Below are positions 43,153-54,489 of a stretch of 64,000 bases of DNA, one piece after another. Below the pieces are notes generated by a model. That model did no database searches. It was given only the letters and a program-made list of their open reading frames with translations, and was not told the DNA's origin. The DNA is from Brachionus plicatilis (Eukaryota; Rotifera; Eurotatoria; Ploima; Brachionidae): assembly GCA_010279815.1 (NCBI GenBank), contig QEOQ01000238.1:52637-116636 (forward strand), given 5' to 3'. Position 1 is the stretch's first letter; every line of letters starts with the position of its first letter. A program made the position numbers and the translations under genes.

Positions 43153-43418
43153 CAGTACAATCAAGAACTAAGTTCATCTATTTTGAACCTGAGCTTGCCC
43201 TGAGCTTAACCTGAGCTTTACCTGAACTTGCTCTGTTCTTAACCTTAACTTGCACTGAGCTTAACCTGAGCTTGCCCTCATCTTAACCTGAGCTTGCCCT
43301 TGCCTGGCTTGAAGTATGAGCTCAGGTTAAAAAACAGGGCAAGCTCGGGTTAAGCTGAGAGCAAGTTCAGGTTAAGCTCAGGTCAGAAACTGAGTGAACT
43401 TAGTTCTTGATTGTACTG
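43153..43418. mobile_element. TA-flanked MITE with GAGCTTAACCT minisatellite arms
   Basis: Termini CAGTACAATCAAGAACTAAG / reverse complement, TA at 43151-43152 and 43419-43420. The inside is a series of imperfect CCTGAGCTTGCC / GAGCTTAACCT units on the left and their complements on the right, so it folds into a long hairpin. CAGTA.. ends and the TA target fit the pogo/Tc1 group. Confidence 0.75.
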
Positions 43419-43534
43419 TAATTAAACAAATTACAGCTTCTTTTCTGGAATAACCATTGTTTTGATTCAATATTCTTTGTGAAAAAAATTAAATATAAAT
43501 ATTATTTTTATTGTTATCTAATTAATTTTAGACG

Positions 43535-45732
43535 ATGTCTAAGAAAAGTCAATCTTCTAATAGAAAATCATATACAATTGCATTTAAACGTTCAGCAATT
43601 AAACATTTTGAGATATCAAATAGTAAAAACAAAACAGCAAATCATTTGAATATTTCAAGAACCGGTTTGATAGAATGGATTAAAAAAAAAGATTTAATTT
43701 TTGATAAAAAACAAAGAAATTCGTCTCGTAAACTGATGACAAATGAAAATAATAAAAGACCAGAGTTTTTCGAAAATGAAGAGAGGGTTTATAGCTGGTT
43801 TAAATCCAGACGAGATGACCAGTCAACTGTATCATGTCATGGAATACAACAGAAAATGTTAGAATGTATGGATACATATAAACCTGTAACAAACAGGATC
43901 AAAAAGTTTCTTGCTTCATATGGGTGGTTAAGAAGATTCATGAAACGAAAAAATTTGGTCTTAAGACGTTTATCGGGTTCAGGTAGAGGTTTTCCAAATA
44001 ACTGCCAAGTTATTATTACTGATTACCTGAGAGAGGTGAATACAATCGTTTCTGAAAAAAAATTGCAGGCGAATCAAATATTTAATTTTGATGAGTCATC
44101 ATTTTATATGTGTTCGCCTGGCAATTATACAGTTGATTATAGAGGCACAAAAAAAAGTTATGGAAAAACCAGCGGCAAAGAAAAAGTTAGACTGTCATGC
44201 CTTATGTGTAGCTCAGCCGATGGTTTCAAACTTCCAATATTGTGTGTTGTACCGAGAAAAAAGCAAATTCAAAGCTTAGAACTCAATGAAAACATGTTAA
44301 TAATTTATGAAACAAAAGGTTTGGAACTAAATTTGAATAAATTTAAAATATATTAAATATGACTTATTATTGAAATTTATTTAAGGTACGTTTAACTCAA
44401 ATAATCTAATTGAGATCTATGTAGACCGAATTATGAGGCCTCATTTGCTAAAAAACCAAATAAAGACGTCGCTGATCATCTTGGACAAAGCAAGATGTCA
44501 CACCACTATGGCTTTCAAAGAAAGTCTTATAAACATTCGTTGCGAACTTGCCTTCATACCAGCTTCTTTAACGAGTAAGGTTAAAAATTATGAATTTTAT
44601 TTTTTATAAAAATAATTTCTATTCATGACATTAATAAAGACATATTGCAACCAGCCGATGTTTGTTGGTTCAAGCTACTAAAGAATAAGTATCGATTGCA
44701 CTGGAATGACTGGTTTATGAATGATAAAAAGACATTCACAATACATGGTAATATAGCTGGCCCTGGCTATGTAAAAATGACACAGTGGATTACGTTTGGT
44801 TGGCTTGAATTAAATCCAGAGTCAAATCGGAATCTTTTAAATATTGTGGGATCGGTTTCAGTGATGTATCAGAGCTTCATTCAGAGTTAAACAAAATATA
44901 TGTTAGTGGAATTACACCTCCAAATATTACAATAGAAGAGAGGAACGATGATGATGATGACTTTAATGACGTATTTGATTCAAACAATAGTGATGACGAT
45001 GATGATTTTGATCCAAATGAGTTTGAGGATGATGAAAATGAAGATGAAGAAGAGGAACAAGACGATGATTATTCTATAGTTGATGAAGAAGACGATTACG
45101 ATGATGGAGTTGATAGTACTTTAGTTATTGACGACAATGAGAACGAAACTACAGAAACAGAGTCAGAAGAAGAAAATATAAATTTAAAAACAAACGATAC
45201 AATTTCAAAAAAAAAAAGAAAAATTAAAACTGGCTACACAAAGAACATTTGTAAATCATTTAAACCAAATGAACCTAACTCAATTACAACCTCTAAATCC
45301 CCAGCTAATAAGAGAACAACCACAGCTTCTAAATCCCCAGCTTCTAAATCTCCAGCTAACAAGTCAACAACCACAGCTTCTAAATCCCCAGCTAACAAGT
45401 CAACAACCACAGCTTCTAAATCCCCAGCTAACAAGTCAACAACCACAGCTTCTAAATCTCCAGCTAACAAGCCAAAAACAACATCTTCTAAATCCCCAGC
45501 TAATAAGCCAACAACCACAGATGTCGAAAATCTCCAAACGTCTGTTTTAAGTGATTCAACTAATACAGGGCTCCTAGAGAAAAAATGTTTTAAATGCAAA
45601 AAATATTATGTAAACAGTAAAACAAAAGAATCTTGGATTTCTTGCGAGAGCTGTAATAATTGGATATGTGGTAATTGCTGGCCGAATGGTATGAAACTTA
45701 ACGATTCATTTTACTGCAAAAATTGTCAATAA
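43535..45732 (+). pseudogene. pogo/Tigger-like transposase gene with one frameshift
   Basis: Exon model: 43535-44318, 44386-44574, 44640-45732 with GT..AG introns of 67 and 65 bp. Exon 1: Psq-type HTH (SYTIAFKRSAIKHFEISN) and CENPB-type HTH (YGWLRRFMKRKNLVLRR), then DDE domain NFDESSFYMCSPGNY and KVRLSCLMCSSADG. Exon 2: SLIILDKARCHTTMAF (second Asp). Exon 3: ILQPADVCWFKLLKNKY. A frameshift at about 44832-44844 separates NPESN from SFKYCGIGFSDVSELHSEL; otherwise the frame is open to 45732. The tail is acidic (Asp/Glu runs), then has six or so SPANKSTTTASK repeats, then a CxxC zinc-finger (CFKC, CESC, CGNC, CKNC), PHD-like but without the usual His. Could be a near-intact gene if the frameshift is a sequencing error. 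Confidence 0.8.
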
Positions 45733-45829
45733 TATTTTTAAAAATATGTAATATATAAAGATTTAAACATTTTCATATCAATTTAATAAAATTTATTTGT
45801 TTTTCTAAAACAGCTATTTTATATATGAA

Positions 45830-48083
45830 TTTTTGAAGAAAATTTTTTTTTCATTTTTTAATGATAGTACCCCTTTGGAGCGTTTTTTGGTAATTTTTGA
45901 AGGGCTGTATCTCTGGATTCTGAAGAGATATATTTAAATCCGAGGTCTATTTTTCTTAATTAGCTCAAGATCTACAAAATTCACTGTCGATCTTGTAATC
46001 GGATAATTTCAATTTTCGAGGTATGGTACCCTGAAAAATGGGAAAAATGTCATTTTTAAGAATTGTCCTAAATTTTCAAAAATTATCTTTTTTGTTATAA
46101 CTTTAGTATTGTTGATCCAAAAAATACAAAACCTATATTATCTGAATCAGCACATAAAAATCTATATATTGGAATTTTAATTTAAGAAAATTTTTTTTTT
46201 TCATTTTTTTCGATAAGGGTCCCCCCTTTTAATTTCTGAAATTTGAAAAAATTTATGACATGTCATAAATATAGGTACTAAAAATTAAAAAAAAAGCTAT
46301 TTTTTGTCTATATTCGGGTTTTATGACATGTCACAAATCGAAAATGAAAACCAGTGTTCGATAATTTATGACATGTCACTATTGCCAGGCTTTCGCCTAT
46401 AGTGACATGTCACTATGAGTGAGCAAATACGTTAGTACAAATGATATAAAATTTTCTATTCAGAACACATACCACCTACTATTTATTTAACAGTACGGTG
46501 GCATGCCAGTTTTAATACTGGGTGTTACACACCGTCCTCGCTTTCTTGTGGTGAGCCTTTCCTGTGCTAGAGGTAGATGTTCTCGCTCCACTACCAAGGG
46601 TATTCCATGATCCCATCCAAGTCTTAACAACAGGATCTTCCATGCCCGTGCCCTCAATGTTGCAACCCTCAATGACTTAACTGCTGAAACCAAGCAAAAT
46701 CGCTCAAAAATTAGCTGTTTTTTTATAGTTCCAAATGAAAAAAAACATTTTTTAGTTCATATAAAACTTTTCAAAGCTTATTCTCGTCTCATCTATTTGC
46801 GATTCGTCTTTCCTGTTCCTTTGGCGACAACTTTGAAAACTCATCGCATCGCACTCATTCTCCGACAAGCTCATTTCCTGCTTGCTCTACAGCCGCCGCT
46901 TCGGCTGCATCGCCTGCCAAAGCTGCTGCTTTTCTTTGTCCGCCTTTTGAAACAAGGCCGGTATTTCGGGCAAGTACTGACTCTCTATCTCCTATCTCTG
47001 CGTCATGCTCTTGCTTCTTTTCCTCTAGCTGCTCGTCCTTTGGGCGCAGCCGCCTCGACGATCTTTTCGAGCGCACCACTTTTTTTTTTCTTTTTTTTTT
47101 TTTCACCATTTTGCTCTTGGTCTGCACTACGGCTTCCTCTCTTTGTAAAGCCTTAGGTCGCCAAAGTCCCAGAACCTTTAACCTTTACACCTTATGAGTC
47201 TAGCGCGAAAACAATAGATAAATGAACAGGCTTTTTTAAAATCAATCATTATGTGTTTCAACATAGTGTTGCGAACATGTGATACTGAACGAAATGATTC
47301 TTTTTAAATTCCATTTACTGCTTCAATTACCCAGCGACATTTTGTCACGATTCGTGAATTATTGGCCTGTTAACAAGAAAGTTGCTTTAGTTCTGGCATT
47401 TTAACGATAAAATTCTTCATTTTCAAAAAAGTAGCTCCATCCCTAAATCCTCTATCCACTAAAAAAATATCACCATCTTTTAAAATAATATCTAATTCTA
47501 CACCGATTTCATATCACTTCAGAATAATTTTTGCATCGTTTTAAAGTAGCAGGAAATGATCCTTAGGCTTTTAAAATAAACCCTTTATTTTTTGTACTAC
47601 AAAAAATAAAGGGTTTGACGAGTGGCCTTTTTTTTGACACGAAAAGGATTTTCTCTGAAAAAAGTTGTTGCTACTTTTTTGGCAGTATATGTAGGTTCCT
47701 TAGAATTCAAGATTTTGATTAATATATACAAAACAAATAAATTAAAAATTATTTACCATCTGCAATTACGACAAGTTGGTAATCAGATCTAGAATAAAGT
47801 TCTTTTGCAATCTCACTATTTTGTTTGACCCATTCATTTCTTTTATAAGAATTACAACCAATATACTTTGGGACAAAATACTCAGTTAAGTTTTTTCTAA
47901 CTTGTTCACAATAGCGAGTAACTTCAGTTCTATTATCGAGTTTGAAATGAGCTTTAATTGCTTCTTGATATAAATCAGTCTTAAGCCAAAATAAGTAAAT
48001 AGCTAAAGCTTGTGATTTTTTTCGTATTGTAGAATTTTTCATTTCATAAAAATGTTCGTTTATCATTTCAAATTGTTTTTTGA
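45830..48083 (-). repeat. Right arm of the 8-kb palindrome
   Basis: Mirror of 40088-42342. The arm ends at 48083 in the middle of the transposase frame, which continues intact to about 48330 on this side only, so the right arm is the original and the left arm the copy. Confidence 0.9.
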
Positions 48084-48330
48084 TAAAGCCAGTGTTTTCT
48101 TTACATTTATCATTATCAATTGAATACAAGTCACCAAATTCATTAAACAAACAATTTCTTTTGGAAGCCTCAATTAAACTTTCAATAATATCTTTTAAAG
48201 ATTCGTTGTTCATCTCGACTTGGCGTTTAATAGATATAATTAAATCAATTTCTTCTTTCTTAAAGCGATTTCCTTGCAGATGCGAAAAACAAGTTCTACA
48301 TTGTTTAGGTATAAAAATATTCTTATCAAT
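47178..48330 (-). pseudogene. ISL2EU/Harbinger-like (DDE_Tnp_4) transposase, longer right-arm copy
   Basis: Same gene as 40088-40993 but with its N-terminal part: IFIPKQCRTCFSHLQGNRFK (a Cys-containing finger-like motif), EEIDLIISIKRQVEMNNESL, SLIEASKRNCLFNEFGDLYS, then the shared part. The same intron and the same stop codons occur as in the left arm, so the gene was already dead before it was copied. Confidence 0.75.
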
Positions 48331-48364
48331 TTAATATTCTTAAAAACAAGTATTTCATACAGTT

Positions 48365-48757
48365 TTGTTTCGCCTGTTAAACAAGGACTTTGTAATTCCT
48401 ACTAAAGTTCGAATAAAATCAACAACGAATGACGTTTATTCAATTCAAAGGAATAAACTTTTGAATATTGTAAAATCAATTCATTTTATAAGTTTAACAA
48501 ATGATAGCTGGATATCATGTAGGAATTATACGTTTCTTTCCAATACAGAACATTATCTAGAAAACTTTGCATTTAGATCATTTGCTTTGGGTTATAATTA
48601 TGTGACTGAAAGACACCGTGCTGAAGAACTAAAAGAAATTGTGTTTGAGATTTTGAGTGAGTATGGAATTACGGAAAAAGTTTTTGGAATTGTAACAGAT
48701 AACAATAGTACTGTTGTTAAAGTATCTAGACTTATGATTGAGGAACAAATTAGATGA
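48365..48757 (+). pseudogene. hAT transposase fragment
   Basis: Reads FVIPTKVRIKSTTNDVY, ISLTNDSWISCRNYTFLSNT, EHYLENFAFRSFALG, HRAEELKEIVFEILSEYGIT and KVFGIVTDNNSTVVKVSRLM. This is the first catalytic half of a hAT/ZBED-type transposase (T-D-W/S..., then V-T-D-N). The BED finger and C-terminal dimerisation domain are absent. A remnant. Confidence 0.75.
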
Positions 48758-49677
48758 GTTTGAAGAAAACGTTCAAAATTTAAGTTTTAAACAATTGGCC
48801 ATAATAATGACAAATTCACGATCTATAGTGCCTACATTTAATCATTCTTCCCAGCTAAAATGTCTTTTAGAAAATTATCAGAAAAATTACCCGATTTAAG
48901 GCGAAAAAAAAATTTAACGAGGGATGAATATTGTATTTTAATTAAAAACTCAGCTTATTAGTTTTAATAAAAAAAAAAGTTTTGGATGAACCAATCACAA
49001 GATTTTATCGGAAACAAACTCGCGCCAACCTTGAACACCTTTTATTGAACTTTATTGAATTTTATATTATTATTATTATTATTATTATTATAAATCTTTA
49101 TTATTATTTATCTGTGTCTGTATATGACTCAGATGAAGACTCAGATAATAAATAACCTGAATAGGAAGAAACTAATGATGAAAAAACTTCGAAAAAAGGG
49201 ACTATATGGATCAGAATGAATGATGTAGAAGAGACAAGTCTCAGAGAAAAGATAAATTTCTAATGAGAAATTAAAGCCAAAAAGCTATGTTTAGCATAAA
49301 AAAAAAATGAGACCAAACAGTCAGCATTTTGACTTTTCCATGATAAATTTTTATTGAATTGTAACAATTGTCACCCGAAAGCTGTAGATCCTTAACTTTC
49401 ATTTACAAAAAGAGATATATCAGCTTGATCGATATTTATTATGCAAGAGATGTTTCATGCCAAAATGTTTCTCTCAAAGCAATGTGGTCAAGAATTTGGT
49501 CATTTGGTCAAGCTCGATTTTTTTGCATTACGGAAAAAAGTTTATTTGTGATAAATGTAAACAATTCAATTGTTTTTATTTTCACAAAGATCAAATGTAA
49601 GTTACTTTTGGCCCTTATGTAGGGGAGATGGTGTTTAAACCGTTCTGTAAAAATTGTTAAGGATCAGTTATACGAAT
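48758..49677. other. Decayed mobile-element debris and ATT microsatellite
   Basis: Includes a (TTA)n microsatellite (49062-49091). Also broken frames such as GTIWIRMNDVEETSLREKIN (about 49198) and a Cys-containing RYLLCKRCFMPKCF ... FICDKCKQFNCF (about 49430-49580) that resembles the C-terminal finger of piggyBac-like transposases. Too decayed to name with confidence. Confidence 0.35.
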
Positions 49678-49827
49678 TGTAATGTTTACGTTAGTACCCT
49701 TGGGCCCGTCTATCCGATCTACTCGTTAGACGTATTGTAACATGTATTTTTGCTCCATCTTAACTTAAACGCTCATGGTTAAATTAATTAACTCCAGTGA
49801 TATCGACAAAGATGCCACTATATTACA
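49678..49827 (+). mobile_element. Solo LTR-like repeat, 150 bp
   Basis: Begins TGTAATGTTTACGTTAGTAC and ends CCACTATATTACA, i.e. TG..CA with short inverted ends. Flanks CGAAT / CAAAT resemble a 5-bp duplication with one change. Homologous to the repeats at 22798-23165. Confidence 0.5.
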
Positions 49828-49859
49828 CAAATATAAAAAAAAATTCCGGTGTTTGAGTG

Positions 49860-50850
49860 TTAACAACGAATTTTGCATAGATACTCAAATTAATTTAAGT
49901 ATATGTAATCAATTTGACACATCTAATTTCAAGATCATTTATCATAGCTTTCTGTGAGTTATAACCTAATGAATTAAGGAGTTTTAGCACAATTTTTTTT
50001 TAAAAATTAAAATTTCATCAAAAGACATTTATTTAAAAATTTTTGAAAATTGTTTTTTTTTATTAGTCAATTTATAAAATTTGGAGAAATAGGATTTTTC
50101 TTTGAAAGTTTTTTATGTCCTTTTAAGTGATAAATCTGACAATTTGGTTACCATACTTTTTAATAAAAAAATTATCAAAAAATAAATTCTTAATTAAAGT
50201 TTTATCTAATATTTTACTGTTGCTAGACAGATTTTAATTAAGATGAGAACAATTAAAATTATTCAGTTCGATTTGTCTATTTAAGGATGAGGAAATGGGA
50301 AAAAATATCAACTAAAAGATGACATGCATAAGAACCGAATAAATAAAAAATTACATATCATCCTGTTTAAATTCAAGATAAGAATGAAATTATAAAAATA
50401 GAAAAACCCTTTTTGTTTTATACGGTTTTGTGAAGTTCAGTACAAAAGAACAGAACAAAGTGTAAAAAAATTGAATAACTTTTTTTCTTAAAGTTTAAAA
50501 TTAATTCTGTGATTGCAGAATGGTGCAACATTTAAAGTTGCATCAACTTTAAAAGTCTGCTAATGATGTGCAAAATCTCTACAAACGCTCATTATATTGA
50601 AATTTAATTTCTGCTAAACTCTGCAAATTTTGCAGACCGTGATATTTGATGCAAATTTGAATGTTGCACTAAGTTGCATTTACAGAATTAAGTTTAAACC
50701 TTTAGAAAAGAAGTAATTCAATTTTTTTACATTTTTTTCTGTTCTTTAAATCATTTTGTACTGAATTTCACAAAACCCTTTTATACCTTTTAGTAAAAAA
50801 CTTTTCTATTAAAATAAACATTAATTTAAAAATCAACAAATTATTATAAA
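49860..50850 (+). repeat. Third, diverged copy of the SLD5-NLR intergenic block
   Basis: Segments such as GATACTCAAATTAATTTAAG and TCTGTGAGTTATAACCT align in order with 13895-14480 and 31005-31590. Older than the A/B pair by divergence. Interrupted by the MITE at 50424-50778. No SLD5 or NLR coding sequence is attached. Confidence 0.75.
50424..50778. mobile_element. hAT-like MITE with 8-bp duplication TTTTATAC
   Basis: Inverted arms GGTTTTGTGAAGTTCAGTAC / GTACTGAATTTCACAAAACC. Exact TTTTATAC at 50416-50423 and 50779-50786. The A and B duplicon copies show the site without the element. Contains TGCAGAATGG / CTCTGCAAA motifs found also in 10618-11590. Confidence 0.8.
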
Positions 50851-51669
50851 ACAAACACTTTTTTTTTAACCTGAAATAAATCTATCTTTCTTTATTTATT
50901 TAAAAAATAGCAAAAACTAAAATTTTATTTTATAAAATAATTATTAATTTTAATATATGATGGCAGAAGTTTAGTTAACAAGAGCCATTTGAAATTTTCA
51001 AATAAACTATTAAAAATAAAAATCATTTAGTTTTTGAACTAGAAAAAATTCTGAACACTTTTTAGGTTTTTCTTTACGAATATTTTTTTTCGTTATTTAA
51101 AAATGGTCCAATATTTATTTTTGAAGCTGTGATAAATTCTTGATTATTATATAAATTAATTAATTTCCCAAAGAGAAAATCCAATTTATTATTTCCCAAT
51201 TAAATATCTTGTTTTAAGTTCGATGGACGAAGTTAATTAGTTCTATTTTAGCTGAAATAAAAATTTTTTAATAGAAATATTTATTTAATAATTAAAATTT
51301 AGAATTATATTGATCATAAAGTGATTTATTTTTCTGAAAGATTCTTATTTTATTATACTAATAAATTTAAAATTTTTTCCGATGTCAACCAAAAAAATAT
51401 TGATTGTAAATCAATCAAATAGCCTAGTCAGCATATTCGAAACTACTACTGCTCCTAAATAATAATTATTTTAAAGATTTTTTTCTTTTGCACTTAAAAT
51501 TTAAGTTAATTTGTATTCGTTTTTATAGAGCTTTTTTAATAAAGATATATTTTTAAAATGAAAATGTTTAATAAATCTTTTTCAACATCATAATAAGACC
51601 GTTTAATTAATTATAGCTATTAAATTCTAAAAAATAATTTATGCATTTAATTTAATTAGATAAATGGTA
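50851..51669. other. AT-rich intergenic stretch
   Basis: Nothing recognised. Confidence 0.4.
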
Positions 51670-52189
51670 CAGTGTGTTCTCTATTGTATGACCTCCTATT
51701 TTGTGACATTTCGATTTTGTGACTCTAAGTAGAATTACGCTGAAAAACAAAATCCTTTCCATGTTAAATTTTTTCAAATTTTTGACCCCCTATTTTGTGA
51801 CTATTTGAAATTATGACATGAAAATAAAACAAAAAAGGAACAAATTGTTATTCTTTTACATGTAAAATTATTTCGATTTTATGGCATGAAAAAATTTAAT
51901 ATTGTTTAATATTAATATTTTGTTTACATTCATAAAAAAATGGCACGACAGGCTTATGATATTTTAAACAAAAAACACATTTTGGGCGAAGTAGACAGAG
52001 GAACCAAATACGATGTCATAATTACTAAATTCAATTTAATTTTTTGATTTTTTGGATGATTTGTACATTATATTATTTTTAAATAAAATTTTTTAATGAA
52101 ACTCTTTTTTATGAAATTGGTGTCATGAAATCGATTTTATGACTAAAATTTGGATTACCCTGACACGTCACAAAATAGAGAACCCACTG
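51670..52189 (+). mobile_element. pogo-like MITE with transposase N-terminal relic
   Basis: Termini CAGTGTGTTCTCTATTGTAT and reverse complement of CAGTGGGTTCTCTATTTTGT, TA on both sides (51668-51669, 52190-52191). At 51940-52047 a 35-codon ORF (MARQAYDILNKKHILGEVDR ...) looks like the start of the Psq/CENP-B helix-turn-helix of a pogo/Tigger transposase. An internally deleted derivative of an autonomous element. Confidence 0.75.
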
Positions 52190-52191
52190 TA

Positions 52192-53635
52192 TATTTAAAA
52201 ATAAAAATTTGGTTTGATTTATAATAAAAATTAATTATAATGAGCTATGATGTGCGTGAACTGGGAGACTAAATTATCTTTTAGAATAACTAATTTATCT
52301 GTAAGATCAAAGTCGTGTTTATTTTAACAACTAAAAAGCACAGTCAAAGTTGAACATTTTTGTCAAATTTTCAATGATATTTTTTCAATTCGACAATTCT
52401 TAAGAAATGATAATTATTTATCTTTTTGTTTGAATTTTTTATCTTTAAAATACCTTTGTAAGTAATACTAAGTTATATTTTTGAGGTGGATACGATATAT
52501 TTTTAGAAAAAAAAAGAAAAAAGTATTATTCTAAAAAATTAAAATATATAAATTGATATTTTATTTGAATTCAAATAAAAATATTTTTATCATTTTGTTT
52601 AACTATCCATTTTTAATAAATGAAAAAGAATTTTATTTTTTGAAATCTTTAGAATTGTTGAATGACTCTTAATTTAAATTCTACTTATGAAAATAATAAT
52701 TTCTGATTTTCTTTACTGTTATATTCTTACAAGTCAATTTTAAACGACGATTGCTAAATGATGATTCTTCTTCGTTGTTTTTACTAGTAATCAATTACAG
52801 TTGAATTAAGAGCATTAAAAAAAATTATTTTAGATGTATTTTTGTTAATTTATTTTATTCCAAAATTAATGTGAAAATAAATTAATTCAAGAGAAGACAA
52901 AATTAACCATGAAATAAAAAATCACGATTTTTCTAATTCTTTAAGTAGAAAATTTCAAAATTCTCAAGAAAAAATTACTTTCAATACAATTTTATTAAGT
53001 CAAATCTTATTCATTTTAAATGGTGAAGCATAAAGTTAAATGTAAATAATCAATAAATTTTAAAACGAAAACACGCATTTCCATTAACAAATTTTAAATA
53101 ATAAAGAGATCATAAAAATCATCAAGTTCTTACTAAAACAACCCATAATATCTTAATATACAATTTATCATTTATATTACAATAATCACTTGACCGTTAA
53201 ATAAAAAACTTTGATTAGTATTAGTATGACCTTTACTCGACTATGGATCTGAAAGCCATACTCTTAGCACAAGTCAATTTAAGCAACTACAGACAACTGT
53301 AGATACATCATATAAAATATTGCAAACTATTTAGCATAAAATAAGAGAAATGTCTGGCAGCCAGAAACCATATGAAAAATTCTTGAAAAAATACAAATGT
53401 TAGATATGAACTATCGAAATTTTCATAATTATTGCAAATAAAAAGAATTATAATTTTGAAACTAAAAGAAATTAGCATTTAATTTTAAGATTAAATGGCG
53501 TTTAAAATTAAAATAAATGATAATAAAAATTAGCTTTTTCATGCGTATTCATACAAAATTTATCGACTTATTCTATTATTGAGGAACTTAAATTACAAAA
53601 CTAGTTAATAAAAAAAATAGAAGATTGAAAATGAT
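52192..53635. other. AT-rich intergenic stretch
   Basis: No gene, RNA or repeat recognised. Confidence 0.4.
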
Positions 53636-54038
53636 TTAATATTGTTGATATTGATTGTTGAATCGTCTAGGCTGGTAGCCGCCTCTATTTTGTTGTTGAT
53701 AGCCGGGATTTCCATTGCCATAGCCGCCTTGAGAGCGACCTTGTTGTCTGTCAATGCCGCGCTTGACCACCTCGTCCAGCATTCTCTTAGCCTCATCTAT
53801 GGACTCTTGTGAGCCGGACAGAGTGCATGCTCGTTCGGGACTGCCATTGCTTTCGGACTCAATTCTGATTTTGCAGCCAGACTCCATTTGTAGTCTCTTT
53901 ATTTGTTCGCCACCTCGTCCAATTACTAAAAGTTTTTAAATGTTTAAATTTTTAAATAGGGTGGTAGAATTCTTTTATACCTAGGCCGACCATGTTGTCT
54001 GGAATTAAGTATTCCTCATTGAAAATTGAGCCTGACAT
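53636..54038 (-). CDS. Single-KH-domain RNA-binding protein, FUBP-like
   Basis: Two exons, 54038-53981 and 53925-53636, with a 55-bp intron; 115 residues. Starts MSGSIFNEEYLIPDNMVGL, then across the junction the KH signature VIGRGGEQIKRLQMESGCKI, SPERACTLSGSQESIDEAKR and MLDEVVKRGIDRQQG. This is one KH domain of far-upstream-element-binding-protein type with the GRGGE loop (GxxG). The tail is Gly/Gln/Asn/Tyr-rich (YGNGNPGYQQQNRGGYQPRR), as in RGG-type RNA-binding proteins. FUBP proteins normally have four KH domains, so this is a reduced family member. A paralogue with GC-rich codons lies at 63735-64000. Confidence 0.88.
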
Positions 54039-54282
54039 TTTAAGATTTTGTTGATGATAGAAAAATTTTGGGTTTAAAGATTGAAAAGAAAAAACTCGTT
54101 TTTATATACGAAATATAGAAAACAAGATGGAGAATTTATTTTTTTTATCGGTGCATAAGCATGGGATTAGTGTTGAATTTTTTTTGCTAATTTATTTATT
54201 TTATCAAAATAATGCTAACAAAAGAATACATAAAAAATTAAGCTTTATTTTGAGTTAAAAATTTTAATTTGCTAGACAAATT

Positions 54283-54489
54283 TTATTGTTGAAATGAAAA
54301 AACGAGGACCACAATGATTGCCGTAACAATGACCAATGCTCCCAGTGATATGAAAAATATGCTCAAGCTTGGAACAAAATAATTAAACAATTTTCATTTA
54401 AAATATTTTGTTTTACTTTTTTTGTACTGTTGTTGTGCATATTGGATCTCTTTCTTGTCTAAGCTTTGGTTTTCTAAAATTTGGCTCAT
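54283..54489 (-). CDS. 48-residue membrane micropeptide
   Basis: Two exons, 54489-54428 and 54367-54283, joined by a 60-bp GT..AG intron with matching phase. Product: MSQILENQSLDKKEIQYAQQ, His, then LSIFFISLGALVIVTAIIVV and LVFSFQQ. A hydrophilic N-terminus and one strong membrane helix, with almost no lumenal tail. The layout resembles small regulators of membrane pumps and channels, but I see no specific family motif. The intron size matches other genes in this window, and the hydrophobic frame is open only with this splice. It lies about 240 bp upstream of the KH gene, same strand. Confidence 0.5.

Larger units (their letters stand above)
41758..46413 (+). mobile_element. pogo-like DNA transposon with about 0.58-kb inverted repeats
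   Basis: TA dinucleotides border GTGACATGTCACTATAGGCG at 41756-41757 and its mirror at 46414-46415. Inside lie inverted repeats of about 585 bp (to 42342 and from 45830), then the transposase gene at 43535-45732. The exact ends are inferred, because the palindrome continues past both ends and removes the usual contrast between element and flank. Confidence 0.6.

Noticed and set aside
45234..45599. Minus-strand frame rich in VVDLLAGDLEA
   Set aside because: Antisense of the SPANK repeats of the pogo transposase tail.
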